DNA from: Tritrichomonas musculus
Lineage: Eukaryota > Parabasalia > Tritrichomonadida > Tritrichomonadidae
Length of the DNA stretch: 64,000 nt
Reading direction: 5' to 3'
NCBI GenBank assembly: GCA_039105265.1
Contig: JAPFFF010000029.1
Location: 496,001 to 560,000, forward strand
In this document: piece after piece, positions 48,987-59,525 of the stretch
How the letters are laid out: the number at the start of each line of letters is the position of its first letter
How positions within the stretch are numbered: position 1 is the first letter of the stretch
Made by a program: the position numbers and the translations under genes
Notes under the pieces: generated by a model
What the model saw: the letters and a program-made list of their open reading frames with translations, nothing else
What the model was told of the DNA's origin: nothing
Databases searched by the model: none

Positions 48987-50486
48987 TCACATATTTTGTG
49001 ATCCTGAAGGAAAATTAAGATCGAAATTAAAAATTCTATTTTCGCACAATCGGCTTAATTCATTATTAAGCAATGAATCGAGATCTTCATCTTCATTATA
49101 TTCAACATCGGCATCAGCTTCAGACCAAAGAATATAATTATCCATTACATCATTAGCAATCTCTTCAAGTGGGCAGGGATCAAATGGAAACCAGACCGAA
49201 ATTCGCTCAATAACAATTGATTCATCTTTTATATCAAATAAATTCAGAGACTTAATCATATCAGATGTATTTTTATCAATTACATCAATTGCTCGTAATT
49301 CATTGCAAAGAAGTTCATCGATGTGCCATCTTTCAACAATATTTATTTTTTGGTCAACTTTTTTCGATTTTGATGTCCATCTTTTCCACCTCCAACAAAT
49401 TATGTATACTACGCATTGGACAGCAAAATAATATACATTATGCATTTTAACATCCATTCTTAGCCTTTCAGGTGCTTCATTTCTGATATGATTAGCATAG
49501 CAATTTGCAAAATCGGAAACGTAATCAACTGCTAAAATAGCAAAATTATCATCAACAAATCGTGCGTGCACAATTAAACTTTCAATGTACAATGCAGCGT
49601 TACAACGTGATCTATCACTATCTGAATCGTTGAGCATTTTTGCAAGCAAAAACCCAATGAATGTTTCGACATTACTGTGCTTCAATGATGAACTGAAAAA
49701 GTAGATGAACTGAACAGCAACAACTCTTGGAAGATCAATTAAATATCGATCGAAAAATTGTAATAAAAGGGTAAAAATTGTTTCATTTGAAGATACAGCA
49801 AAATCCAAAAAAAGATGAAGTTGTGGAATAAAACATTGTGCAACATCATCATCAAGTCTTAACGAATTACTATTGTCATTACTATCTGATGAATCGAGAA
49901 GTAATTCGCAATCTAAAGCAACAAGATGTTGGAAAATACGGCCAAGTGAAGAAAATGCAACATCATTTGATGCACGGCATAGAATTAGAGATGATCGTAA
50001 AAAACGAACTTGCTGTTCAACTGGGAAATTTGTCTGAGGAAAGAATTTAGTTATAGAAGATGAGATTGATGAATGAATAGATGGAATGGCTTCCAATAGC
50101 GTTACTAAAGTATCAACAAATGCAGTGGAATCAGTTATAAAAAATGAGCGAACAAGCATATCAACAATTTGAGATTGAAATTGGGTAAAGCCTAATACTA
50201 GATTTTTAAAAAAAGGGGTGAGCTCTGAGAGTTGATCTGAAGGTAATTTATTAATAAGTTGTGTTAATATTTTGATATTGGTTGGATTTGGCTCAACTGT
50301 AGCAACATATTGAGTAAAATTTATGAGTTTGCCTGAATCAATTAAAGGTGGTAAAATGTCATCCAATTTTGTAGTTCCATTATAAACATTAGTGTGTAGT
50401 TCATTCCATTGATTTTTGGCAACAAAATCACCATATTTAGTTTGTTTTTGTTTATCAAGAAGTTTTTGAAGAAGAGCACTCCTCAT
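48987..50486 (-). CDS. RRN3: RRN3/TIF-IA, RNA polymerase I transcription initiation factor
   Basis: Bridges RNA polymerase I to the rDNA promoter and makes the polymerase initiation-competent, in the nucleolus. The 499-residue all-helical protein follows the RRN3 HEAT-like plan and has the family C-terminal signature FPFDPCPLEEI, followed by a YILW segment and an acidic stretch (EADADVEYNEDEDLD). A Ser/Asp-rich loop (DSSDSNDNSN) lies at about 200. Size is near the yeast and human proteins (about 600), a little short. Single exon. tRNA-Gly lies 200 bp upstream on the same strand. Confidence 0.85.
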   Translation of the reverse strand: MRSALLQKLLDKQKQTKYGDFVAKNQWNELHTNVYNGTTKLDDILPPLIDSGKLINFTQYVATVEPNPTNIKILTQLINKLPSDQLSELTPFFKNLVLGFTQFQSQIVDMLVRSFFITDSTAFVDTLVTLLEAIPSIHSSISSSITKFFPQTNFPVEQQVRFLRSSLILCRASNDVAFSSLGRIFQHLVALDCELLLDSSDSNDNSNSLRLDDDVAQCFIPQLHLFLDFAVSSNETIFTLLLQFFDRYLIDLPRVVAVQFIYFFSSSLKHSNVETFIGFLLAKMLNDSDSDRSRCNAALYIESLIVHARFVDDNFAILAVDYVSDFANCYANHIRNEAPERLRMDVKMHNVYYFAVQCVVYIICWRWKRWTSKSKKVDQKINIVERWHIDELLCNELRAIDVIDKNTSDMIKSLNLFDIKDESIVIERISVWFPFDPCPLEEIANDVMDNYILWSEADADVEYNEDEDLDSLLNNELSRLCENRIFNFDLNFPSGSQNM

Positions 50487-50683
50487 TTAAAATTTTTTGC
50501 ATTGAAAATTGCGAATTTCTAAATTCAATTAAAATTTTTGTTTTGGTCATAAGTTATGACTCATAACTCATAAAGAACCTTTTTTGTTCAACTATTTATA
50601 TTCAAAAAATTTTCATTTAAATTTCATTTAAAACTCTGTATAAATTTCTTTTTTCTGGTTATTGGATTCAATTAAAAAAAAGA

Positions 50684-50755
50684 TGCGTTGCCCGGGAATC
50701 GAACCCGGATCTCAAGCTTGGAAGGCTCACATGATAACCACTACACTAGCAACGC
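50684..50755 (-). tRNA. tRNA-Gly (anticodon TCC)
   Basis: Minus strand, 72 nt: acceptor GCGTTGC pairs with GCAACGC, anticodon loop CTTCCAA (anticodon TCC), T-arm CCGGG/CCCGG around TTCGATT, discriminator A. The sequence is close to eukaryotic tRNA-Gly(UCC). A T-run on the minus strand follows (plus-strand A-tract at 50,672-50,681), serving as Pol III terminator. Confidence 0.95.
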
Positions 50756-51390
50756 TTTCAAAAATTTAAAAAAATCAAATTATTAATACTATGTTAAATA
50801 ATAATACTATTAATGTTATATGAAAAACATTTGAGAAATTCTTTATAGCATATGCAACTTTTTCAGAAGAAAATAATCGTCTATTTTTTCGAGATTTATT
50901 TTACATAGAAAAGATTAAAAGTTCCTTGTATTTTTTATTGATTTCTTAATTTATGCCATTTAGAGAATATGTTAAACGCGAAAGAATCGAAAATTTTCAA
51001 AAATGAGATTATTATTTATTCTTAAAAATGGTTGATTTAGATAATCAAATGGCTTAATGGGCTTCCTACATTGATATAATTTAGGATTTAACGGTTAAAA
51101 TCAGTATTAAATAAGAAAACAAATATTTTTAAATTATTTTAAAAGAATAATAAAAGCATGAATCACTATTATTTTAATTTCTCAAAAAGTTTATTTAGAC
51201 CATATATGCATACAAAAAGTTCTCGGTACAGCAGCACTGTGCTAAAAAATTACACCCAAAACATTTTTAGAAAATCAAATTGATAAAAAATGAAAGCAAA
51301 GGAATTAATAAAAACCAATTATATTTAATAAAGAATTCTGACATTTGATAATCAACTTTGTCAATTATAAATATTTAAAATAAAAAAAAA
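50756..51390. other. AT-rich intergenic region
   Basis: No gene or repeat of note between the tRNA and the dynein light chain. Sequence is AT-rich with several poly-A/T runs. Confidence 0.5.
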
Positions 51391-51759
51391 TCATTCAAGT
51401 AAGCAACCAAAGATGACACATACTACCAAGAAAGTTGATGTTTCATACGTAACAGTTACATAGTTATCATGTTCCGGATCCCACAAACACATTGATCCCG
51501 AAAAGAAAGCTTGACCAATTTTTTCACTAATTGTGAGTTGTACAGAGAACTTGAAACGCACTGGAATGATTCGTTTAACTGCTTTTCCGATTTCGTCCGT
51601 TGCTTCTTTCAATGTTAGGGTTGATCCTTTGACGTCATATGGTTGATCGAATTTATTTGCTAAAATTTTTTCAACTTCTGCTTTTACTTTTGAAACGGGA
51701 AAAGTGTCCGATGGAAGCTGGAAAGTATTTTCGAGTAAAGCTTGTTGTTGTTGTGACAT
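51391..51759 (-). CDS. Tctex-type dynein light chain
   Basis: 122 residues, the family length. Residues 20-120 carry the Tctex-1 pattern: a helix pair (KVKAEVEKILANKFDQPYD, LTLKEATDEIGKAVKRII) followed by beta-strands (RFKFSVQLTISE, GQAFFSGSMCLWDPEHDNYV, TVTYETSTFLVVCVIFGCLL). Binds dynein intermediate chain and cargo; needed for the parabasalid flagellar and cytoplasmic dynein systems. Start at MSQQQQ. Confidence 0.92.
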   Translation of the reverse strand: MSQQQQALLENTFQLPSDTFPVSKVKAEVEKILANKFDQPYDVKGSTLTLKEATDEIGKAVKRIIPVRFKFSVQLTISEKIGQAFFSGSMCLWDPEHDNYVTVTYETSTFLVVCVIFGCLLE

Positions 51760-52020
51760 TTGAAAGTTGATAAAACGAAATACCTGTTTTTTTTGTTCTT
51801 GAATTTCTAACGGATTTTTTGCTCAATTTTTATTTTTGAAAAGTGGCGTTTCTAATTCAATTAAATAATTAAACGTCTTCATTTGTAAAATAGAAAAATT
51901 AAAAATCAATGAAGATAACATAGAAAGAAGGTTTAGAGAGTTCTCTAATCAATATAAGATCATTTAATTAATAAATTCAATAAATAATAAAAATATACGA
52001 TTGTTCGTAAATCTGTAATT

Positions 52021-52962
52021 TTATTCATTTTCGTCATAAGCTTCTTCTTCCTCTTCTTCTTCTTCTTCTTCAAATTCTTCTTCCTCCTCTTCCTCTTCTT
52101 CGCCAAATTCCTCTTCTTCTTCACCAAAATCTTCTTCTTCTTCCTCTTCTTCCAATTGCGATTGTTCTTCAGATTCCTTTTCATCATTTGAAAATCGATT
52201 TGATCTTTTAGATTTCTTGTGACTTTGAGGCTCTTCTTGAACTTTTGGTGAAGTTCTGTTTCTTTTTGATGATATATTTGAATTGTCGTTCTGTGGATTT
52301 ATTTGGTTGTTAATCAGTTTTTTGATATTAGACAATTGGCTAGACGAGAAATCATTGTCATCAACAGAAAAAACTTCAAGTTTCCAAGTTTTTCCTGTTG
52401 ATGGTTGTTTAAGATAATTTGTAATGCTTTTATAAACATCTGTGGGATTGAGATGATCTTTCTTGAATGATAAAACTTTAAAATGATATGGTGACCATTG
52501 TTTGAGAATTTTCAAAAATTGCTCTGTTGACAATGGGCTATCTTCAATCTTCAATACTCTCAAAGTTCTGCATTTTGAGGCAGCTTTAACGAAATCATCA
52601 AAATATGATGTTGGTATTCGAATACCATCAATAACAAGGCTTGAAAGTTTGGTAGATCTTGGTAGCGTAGAATTCAAAATTTTGAATAAATAATGAGGGT
52701 ATTTTCTCTTTTGTGTTTTGATTGAATTTAAAATATAATTTTGATCTTCTTCGCTCATTTCTTTATCATTGTCATCATATTCATGGTACAATTTTGTATT
52801 GAAATTAACTTTTTCGACTTTCTTATATATAAAATTTGGTAGACCTTTGAAAAATGGATAATAATCATCAATTGAGATCTGGGAGAAATCAAAGCTGCAG
52901 AAATTTACATTTCCATTCCCAAGTTCATACATTTCTTGCTGGAGATAGGGTTTAACATCCAT
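52021..52962 (-). CDS. LRR-like protein with long acidic tail
   Basis: 313 residues. About 100-230 is a short leucine-rich (RanGAP/RNI-like) region: KLSSLVIDGIRIP, LRVLKIEDSPLS, FKVLSFKKDHLN, LEVFSVDDNDFSSSQL. The last 55 residues are almost only Glu/Asp with phosphosite-like Ser, after a basic stretch (KKSKRSNRF) that looks like an NLS. ANP32-like or RanGAP-like acidic LRR proteins act as histone chaperones or in nuclear transport; the assignment here is by architecture only. A hAT-like element lies about 170 bp upstream of its start. Confidence 0.75.
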   Translation of the reverse strand: MDVKPYLQQEMYELGNGNVNFCSFDFSQISIDDYYPFFKGLPNFIYKKVEKVNFNTKLYHEYDDNDKEMSEEDQNYILNSIKTQKRKYPHYLFKILNSTLPRSTKLSSLVIDGIRIPTSYFDDFVKAASKCRTLRVLKIEDSPLSTEQFLKILKQWSPYHFKVLSFKKDHLNPTDVYKSITNYLKQPSTGKTWKLEVFSVDDNDFSSSQLSNIKKLINNQINPQNDNSNISSKRNRTSPKVQEEPQSHKKSKRSNRFSNDEKESEEQSQLEEEEEEEDFGEEEEEFGEEEEEEEEEFEEEEEEEEEEAYDENE

Positions 52963-53131
52963 TTTTCTAATTACCGTTAAGCAAGTCCGTTTGAAAAATT
53001 AACGTTCCTAAAATATTTGAAGATATGAAATATTATAGATTTATTAATTCTTAATATTTTGAGATAAACCATTTGATGATTTATTATATTTATTTGTAGA
53101 TATTTGTAAACTGACATTATTTTTTTTTTTA

Positions 53132-54304
53132 TATGGGATGCAACGATAAAAAAGTGACACAATTTTTACGCCCTAATAAAAATTATTAAAAACAGGAAAT
53201 ATAAATTAAGAGAACTTTAATAAATCGAATGATACCTCTTTGATAAGAAAATGTCTATCAGAAGTCGAGATATCACTTACAAAATTTGTGAAGGTCTGTT
53301 TGATTTATAATATTTGTTTTTTCAAATAAAAACAATTTTAAATATGCTGTTTATCATATAAAATATATCATAAATATAAACGCTATCTTCTTAATGGATA
53401 TAAACTGCAAGAAGTCGAGATATCGCATGCAAAATTTGTGAAGGTCTGTTTGATTTTAAAAAATTTTCATCTTGCAAGTTTTAAAATAAAACCTAATGCT
53501 TATTATTTTGCTAAAAAATCCTATTTTTCAAATATTATTAAGAAAAAATGTGAGATTGATTCAAATAGAATTTTAATCCTATTGAAACAATCGTTATTGC
53601 TTATCAATTTTTGAATAAAATATTTTAGATATTGAAAAGATATTGATAGTTTATTATTGAAAATTTTTTTCTACACAAATACATTTATATTTGAATATCT
53701 AAGACGAATATGGTTATTTTACCCAATATTAATAATATATATTTAATATATTCAAAATATTTAATTAATATATTGATATAATTTTCAAAACTGTTTCGAA
53801 AAAATCATTTTTTTATAAACATTTTTTTTATATATTCAAAATGATTTTTATAAAAGTATTTGAACATCTTAATATTTTACTAATATATCCAAAATAAAAA
53901 TGCCATTTTATTTGATTTTTCATATTAATATTATTTTATTATTATAAATAAACCTAATCTATAACATTCTTCTAAATTTTTTATCAAATTATCTATACGT
54001 CAAGATGAAATATAAATTACTCTATTTATTGCGTTTATAAAATCATATTTAGCATTTTGGAATATATTAATGTCATTACGGTAGTATAAAATATAATCAA
54101 AAAGAATTTTAAAAAATGCTTGAACAGAGTCTCAGAAAAAATGAAAGTGATATCTCGACTTCTGACAGATGTTTTCCAAAACCAGCCCATAATTCATTTT
54201 TATTTATAAGTCCATATTTAATTTATCATATTTTTTAAAAAATCGTATAGTAACAAAAAAATTTGAATGAATTTTCAGAAAATTTCCTATCGTTGCATCC
54301 CCTA
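53132..54304. mobile_element. hAT-like non-autonomous element (about 1.17 kb)
   Basis: Ends GGGATGCAACGATA (53,135 on) and TATCGTTGCATCCC (inverted, ending near 54,301), with outer bases TA; the right end reads CCCCTA. T-rich flanks (about TTTTTTTA and TTTTTTTT) agree with an 8-bp hAT duplication but are not decisive in poly-T. Inside are subterminal repeats: AGAAGTCGAGATATC with a following ACAAAATTTGTGAAGGTCTG near 53,254 and again near 53,410, and an inverted copy (GATATCTCGACTTCTGACAG) near 54,151. There is no transposase. The subterminal copies look diverged, so it is older than the element at 21,035. Confidence 0.75.
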
Positions 54305-54483
54305 TTTTTTTTTTTTCCAATATTGAATAAGCTCATAGAATTTTAATTTCAAAGGAGCTCTTTCGGAAAAAGTTTAGGTCAAATACCTAAAATATTTGCC
54401 TCTAACGATCGGTATTAAAAGAAAAATACAAAAAATAAAAAATCTACCAAAACCTAAAAAAAAAAGTTCAAAAGTTTTTCATC

Positions 54484-54620
54484 TACAGGGATGCTTATCG
54501 ATAAACTGTTTTATTGGTCATCGGATGTTTATCGATAATCCGATATTATCGGTAAAAAACCGTCCGATGAATGATAACGTTATTTCATCAGACCCGTAGT
54601 GTTTCATCAGACCCGTAGCA
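54484..54620. repeat. Possible hAT-like terminal remnant with TATCGAT motifs and 17-bp direct repeat
   Basis: CAGGGATGCTTATCGATAA at 54,486 is a hAT-type end sequence. It is followed by clustered TTATCGATAA, CGGATG, GATAATCCG and TATCGGT words, as in subterminal transposase sites. TTTCATCAGACCCGTAG then occurs twice, at about 54,582 and 54,602. No matching opposite end was seen in the window. Confidence 0.4.
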
Positions 54621-54801
54621 AAAGGTCAAATATAATTGACTAGTGGTGAAAATATTTGATTAAATATACCTTTTATTCAAAAAAATTCAATATCTTGATA
54701 CGGATTTAATTCTGAAGATCATCTTTATTGTATTTCTATCAAATATCAATTAGCTATTGTTTATTTCAATTTTAAATCAATTACCTGATTTCACTTCATA
54801 A

Positions 54802-56296
54802 ATGGATTTATTGGACCTGCAAGACTTTTCAAATGATCAGAAATGGATTCTTCACCATCGATGCATTGAAAAAATGAGCTATAGTCAGATCAGAGTTTCA
54901 TGGGATATTGCTTTTCAGGATGATGAAAATAAACAATCAATTTCACCAGCAGCTATCAAAACATGCATTAAGAGATCAGCTTTGGCCTTAAAATGGGAAA
55001 AAGGGACAATTTATGGAAACACTTCATATTTATCTAATCCCGATATTGAGAAGTTAAAAGAATATATATCTGAAGAATGTTTGAATGAACATCCTTCTAA
55101 TCCAAGCGATGTCTTAGCAGAAGCTCATTTAATAAGACTAGAAAGACAAATTAAAGCTATTCATTTTTTAAGAACCATAAAATGTAATAATATTGCTGAA
55201 GAATTAGAATAAGAAGAACTCAACGAACCTGTTGGATCTTGGCTGAATGAGCATCTTGAGGAGCTAAGTTCAAAAATTAAATCTGCTCATGTCGTCGATT
55301 TTGATAGGTATATTTCCCATACAAGAGATATCCTTGTACCTTATTTTGAATTAATCACCTTAGTCCTTGAAGACTCTCATCCGACTCTCATATTCGGAGC
55401 AGATGAATCTTAGAGCCAAACTTCTCAATATCGGGATTAGATTTTATGTTAAAGATTTTGAAATAACTGTGTGGGAATTTCTGTTCCTTTATTTTTAATA
55501 AAACCAAATATAAAAAACTGTCCAGAAGAAATCGAACCATTTGTTCAATCAGGTTTATTATGGGCTTGCTCCACATCTAGTGGATGGCAAAAACTAGGAA
55601 CTCTTTTTTGCTTTGGGTTCTAAACTTCATCAATTGGTTGTCATCTTACCTTTTGACGTTAGATGAATCACTTCGAAACAAGAAAGCGGTCCTGATCCTG
55701 GACGGGCATAATTCCAAACAAAATCCTATTGCTCTTAAAGCATTGAGGGACAAAAATATTGAAGTAATAATCTTGCCAGCACACACCACACATCTTCTTC
55801 AGATGTTTGATGTGGTGCTGGCAAGACCTTTTAAGAAAAACTTTGCCAAAAAGTTTACTAAAATATTTGAAAAAGAATGTTTGCAAACTAAGGACAAATC
55901 AATGATGTTCATCATTAGAGAATGCGTTATAGAAGCTCTTATTAAATCATGGAGCGATACATGCACCGTGGAAAATTGTTTGCATCGAACAACGATGCAA
56001 TTAAAAATAGTCCTTTTATACATGATTTGTCTAATGAGGAAAAAGAATTGGCAAGGAAAAAGCAAAATAATATTCATTTGAATATTAATGGTCGACATTT
56101 AACTGATCCTATAGTAATAGAAGAGATAAATTACGTAATCTATCAAAAGGTTGAATTTCGATATCTTTGCATTGATGGCGATTTTGATTATCTAGAGTTA
56201 TGCAAATCATTTCCACAACACGAATCAAATAATGTTCCATTGTTTTCGCCGATTCATTACTTCGCGCAATCAACAAATGCCCCAGTATTCTTTTAA
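54802..56296 (+). pseudogene. Decayed DDE_1 (pogo/Tigger-like) transposase
   Basis: A plain DNA transposon gene in three overlapping frames. Piece 1 (54,802-55,212): HTH-like N-terminus (FSNDQKWILHHRCIEKMSYS). It continues in the same frame past a TAA to FGADES, the first catalytic Asp region (about 55,400). Piece 2 (55,584-56,081): SSGWQKLG just before it and LILDGHNSKQN with the second Asp, then LPAHTTHLLQMFDVVLARPF, the hallmark of DDE_1. Piece 3 (from 55,949, another frame): the C-terminal end to 56,296. So at least two in-frame stops and two frame changes. No terminal repeats or TA duplication could be fixed. It belongs to the pogo-Fot1-Tigger group by the DDE_1 motifs; age: old. Confidence 0.8.
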
Positions 56297-57142
56297 ATCA
56301 CTGAAACTAATTTTTGAAATAGTTGCCAAATTAACATTTTAAATTGCAATTTCTATAAAACTTTAACTAGAACTGATTAATATTCTGTATCTGATGACTG
56401 CTTATTCGCTTATATATATTTGATTGCTATGTTTGCTCTTTCAATATTTGATCGACACATTTCGGCATATGCTGTCTTTTTCAGAGAACGTTATAAAGAT
56501 CTTTGATATATTTTAAGTTATAAAGTCAAATAACAGGGTAAAATGCGGCAGTTTTAAAAAAAGATGATATAATATCATCTTATTTGTAAAATTTTGAGCA
56601 ATCTAATAAGAATATACACCAAATTTCAAAGACAACGATATTGATATATATGAAAGATTTGTTTCTTGCATTATTTAGTATTCGCTTTTTACACAATTAT
56701 AAGTGAAATGTATTTGAATTTAGGTGACACTTTCTAAGGTTTTTTTCTTCTGTATTTTCTTATCTCTTTTCGTTAACTTCATTTATTTATTCGAAAGAAC
56801 TTCATTCAATACAGCTTGGAGATTTTAAAATGCTTGAATTCCATCAAGTATCATTTGACTTCAATAAGTGTCATCAAACACTATCAAGCATCATCGATCT
56901 TCATCCATATTTATCAAGCATCATTAATCTTCTTCAAATATATACCATTCATTCAAGCTTCAATGATCTTCATAAAGCATCACCAAACTGCACGGAACAT
57001 CATCAAACGTCATCAAGCACAAGTAAGCATCAATGAACTTCAACAAGCATTATCAAGCATATTTAGTCATCACTAAGAAGCATCAAACTGTATCAAGAAT
57101 CATTGAGTATTATTAAACACCTTCAAGCGATTGTCACGCATG
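56297..57142. other. Gap between two transposase remnants, with an imperfect repeat
   Basis: No gene. 56,820-57,125 is an imperfect tandem repeat of words like CATCAAGCAT and TTCATCAA on the plus strand; two Ile/His/Gln-rich frames across it are by-products. The rest is AT-rich. Confidence 0.5.
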
Positions 57143-57897
57143 TTATTTAGAGGAAATTATATAATAATTATTATATCTTTTACAAGAAATCAGAAAGCAA
57201 GTCAAGCTTATATTCAGTTCAGCCGCAATTGCTTGAGCCTTTTTTGCCTTGTGACTCGAGTAGCTGTCAATAATAAGATGTATCTTTTTATCTTCTGGAT
57301 ATTGTTTTCTCAAAAATTTCAAATATTCAATAAAGCATTCAGTCGACATGTAAGCTTTCTTAGAAACCACTCCAATATTTGGTTCTATATCATCACCTAG
57401 TTGTTCTTCCAAATCATCTTCATCTTGTCCTTTCGCAATTATAAAAAGTGGCAACTTTTCTAAATTTGCCGTAATTGATGCCATTGCAGAGATATAAAAA
57501 TGCTCGTCATCATGCGCTTTGATAATTATGTTTTTCGAATTCTTTATTGCCCAAGTTCTATGAACAGCAGGCAATATGCTCCAGCCCGTTTCATAGGCAT
57601 TAACTACAGGCTCATTCTCAGCATTAGCTTCACTAATTATTGATTTAATTGTTCCTATAAACAAATTAATATCATTTTCAGTTAATTCTTTATCTGGTCT
57701 TTTTTTGGGATGAGCTTGCCTAGAGGTAAATATTTGTCTATCTTTGAAATCAACAATAAATTGAGGCGAACAATGAAAATCTCTTGTTATTCTGTCAACC
57801 ATGTTATATGCATGAAACATTAATCTCTTAAATTCTTTGTCAGGAAAATAACTGCTTGTATTTATATAGTTCTCTTTGATATAATCAGAAACACCTT
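57143..57897 (-). pseudogene. Second DDE-type transposase, truncated and interrupted by Maverick 2
   Basis: Minus strand, 225 codons from the Met at 57,820 and 25 more in the same frame upstream to 57,897 (FPDKEFKRL), where the Maverick begins. It shows the plan of a DDE_1/Tc1-like protein: NAYETGWSILPAVHRTWA at the first catalytic site, with Tyr where Asp is usual (NADETGW); LPLFIIAKG; and LIIDSYSSHKA with the second Asp. The frame ends soon after in unrelated residues (SCKRYNNYYI), so the third catalytic region is missing. Non-functional. Different in sequence from the transposase at 54,802. Confidence 0.75.
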
Positions 57898-57989
57898 AGT
57901 AGTATATGTTAGGCTGTGCTCTCTACTTTCGCCCAGCCTACCACGCTTCGCTACAAGCTCATCTACGATTCGCTTTCGCTCGCGCTACT

Positions 57990-58009
57990 ACAGGGGTTCT
58001 CACCCCTGT
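57990..58009. repeat. Subterminal GC-rich hairpin of Maverick copy 2
   Basis: Perfect 8-bp stem ACAGGGGT/ACCCCTGT with a 4-nt loop TCTC, 92 bp from the element end. Copy 1 has a comparable hairpin 70-85 bp from its end. It lies in a GC-rich stretch (57,935-58,015) unlike the AT-rich flanks. Confidence 0.85.
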
Positions 58010-58106
58010 ACCCCTATATTTTTGTCACTTTACAATAAAATGTGCAAATTTGCTAAAAAAGTGTCAGCTCATAAAAAGTGAATTACACAGCTCACAAATA
58101 AACTAC

Positions 58107-58204
58107 GAAAAATAATAAATGAAAAATAATAAATGAAAATAATAAATGAAAAATAATAAATGAAAAATAATAAATGAAAAAAATAAATGAAAAATAATAA
58201 ATGA
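58107..58204. repeat. 14-bp A/T-rich tandem repeat before the first gene of Maverick 2
   Basis: Unit GAAAAATAATAAAT repeated about seven times with 13-bp variants. It ends 19 bp before the ATG at 58,223 and may serve as promoter spacing or be a simple slippage array. Confidence 0.9.
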
Positions 58205-58222
58205 TACTTTAATAATATTGAA

Positions 58223-59506
58223 ATGTACCCTACACTAAACCCAACTGAAGAACAAACACCAATACCTATCGAATATGCTTATTTTTTAGAAGATGGAGAA
58301 CAAGATCCAAATAAACCTAATCGATATTATTTTAACTACCCACAATGTTGGTGTACATCAAATAGAGGTGAATCAATTATCGGAGTAAGAAGTATATGGA
58401 TGATAGCAAGAAGAAGAAAAATGGTATATACAATTAAATTAAGAAAATATTATAGAAGTAATTATAATGAATTAAAAGAGAAAGTAGAAAATAAAAATAA
58501 AACAGATGATGAGATTTATGAATTAATACCTGAAAATAGAAAAAGTGAATGGAGTACTAATGTTATAACATGGATAGAATCATACGGTCATTTTAGAGAT
58601 TTTTGGAACGGATTAATGCCGTTAATAAATGATGGGTTTAAAGCTTACAATTCTTCAATCGAATCATCTATTAAAACAGAAATCAAGATTATGGATAGAA
58701 AGATTGAGATGTTAGAAAAGCATATAGATGAATCAACTAATAAATATATAGATCTTATGGTATTGATTGAAAATGAAACAGATGCTAACACTAAAGCACA
58801 AATGACGGAACAAGCTAAAAAATTAAAAACAGAAATGGAAGAAAAAAATAAAGAAATAGAAAAAATAAAAAAAGAGAAACAAACAGTAGGTAAACCTACA
58901 TTCAATAGATTAGATTTACAATTAGATGGATATTATGATTATCAAAATTTAAAGCGAGTTCAAGAAATATATGCAATAACAAATAGATACGATTCAGATC
59001 AATACGGAGTAATGGCCAAAAATAATTTAATATATTATGTAGATATTTCTATATCTTTTTATCCTAGATCTGTTATAAATGGAATACAAGATAACACGAT
59101 TGATCAAAAATATGATTTTGTTGATGTATTTAATATTGGAATAAATGCATATCAGAATAATCCTGCTAAATACTTAGATATGAATAAACCTATTATAGAT
59201 AAAAAAGGTAATATTGTTGGTTATGAAGGGAAGTGGTTAAGAGAATTAAAGTTTGATTATGTATGGGATAGACATTCATGTAAATTATATTCATCAATAG
59301 CAGAAGAATCAAATAAAGGATATTTAGGTAATAGTCAAATCTATTTTAACCCTATTAAATACTTCAAACTTAATTCGACAGATCAAAGATTTTGGGTTGA
59401 GTTTTATTCAGGTCGACATAATAAGATCCCTGTTTCAGTCCCATTAAATGAATCATTTATTATTGAAATGATATTCTTACCATTCAAGAAGATGCTTTAC
59501 ATTTAA
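58223..59506 (+). CDS. Maverick 2 structural protein candidate (427 aa)
   Basis: First gene of the array. The N-terminal half has a compact aromatic region (YYFNYPQCWCTSNRGE, TWIESYGHFRDFWNG) and a coiled coil of about 80 residues (about 150-230: MDRKIEMLEKHIDESTNK to KIKKEKQTVGK). The C-terminal half is beta-rich (FNRLDLQLDGYYDYQNL, KYLDMNKPIIDKKG, FWVEFYSGRHNKIPVSV, FIIEMIFLPF). In Mavericks a minor capsid (penton) protein is expected near the major one, and the beta-rich half fits a jelly-roll, but I see no diagnostic motif. Candidate only. Confidence 0.6.
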   Translation: MYPTLNPTEEQTPIPIEYAYFLEDGEQDPNKPNRYYFNYPQCWCTSNRGESIIGVRSIWMIARRRKMVYTIKLRKYYRSNYNELKEKVENKNKTDDEIYELIPENRKSEWSTNVITWIESYGHFRDFWNGLMPLINDGFKAYNSSIESSIKTEIKIMDRKIEMLEKHIDESTNKYIDLMVLIENETDANTKAQMTEQAKKLKTEMEEKNKEIEKIKKEKQTVGKPTFNRLDLQLDGYYDYQNLKRVQEIYAITNRYDSDQYGVMAKNNLIYYVDISISFYPRSVINGIQDNTIDQKYDFVDVFNIGINAYQNNPAKYLDMNKPIIDKKGNIVGYEGKWLRELKFDYVWDRHSCKLYSSIAEESNKGYLGNSQIYFNPIKYFKLNSTDQRFWVEFYSGRHNKIPVSVPLNESFIIEMIFLPFKKMLYI

Positions 59507-59525
59507 AATAATTAAATTTAATAAA

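Noticed and set aside
51960-52187. Lys/Arg-rich frame on the minus strand
   Set aside because: It is the shifted reading of the Glu-rich tail codons of the LRR-like gene.
56816-57076. Ile/His/Gln-rich small proteins at the CATCAAGCAT repeat
   Set aside because: Simple-sequence translation; no start context or neighbours.
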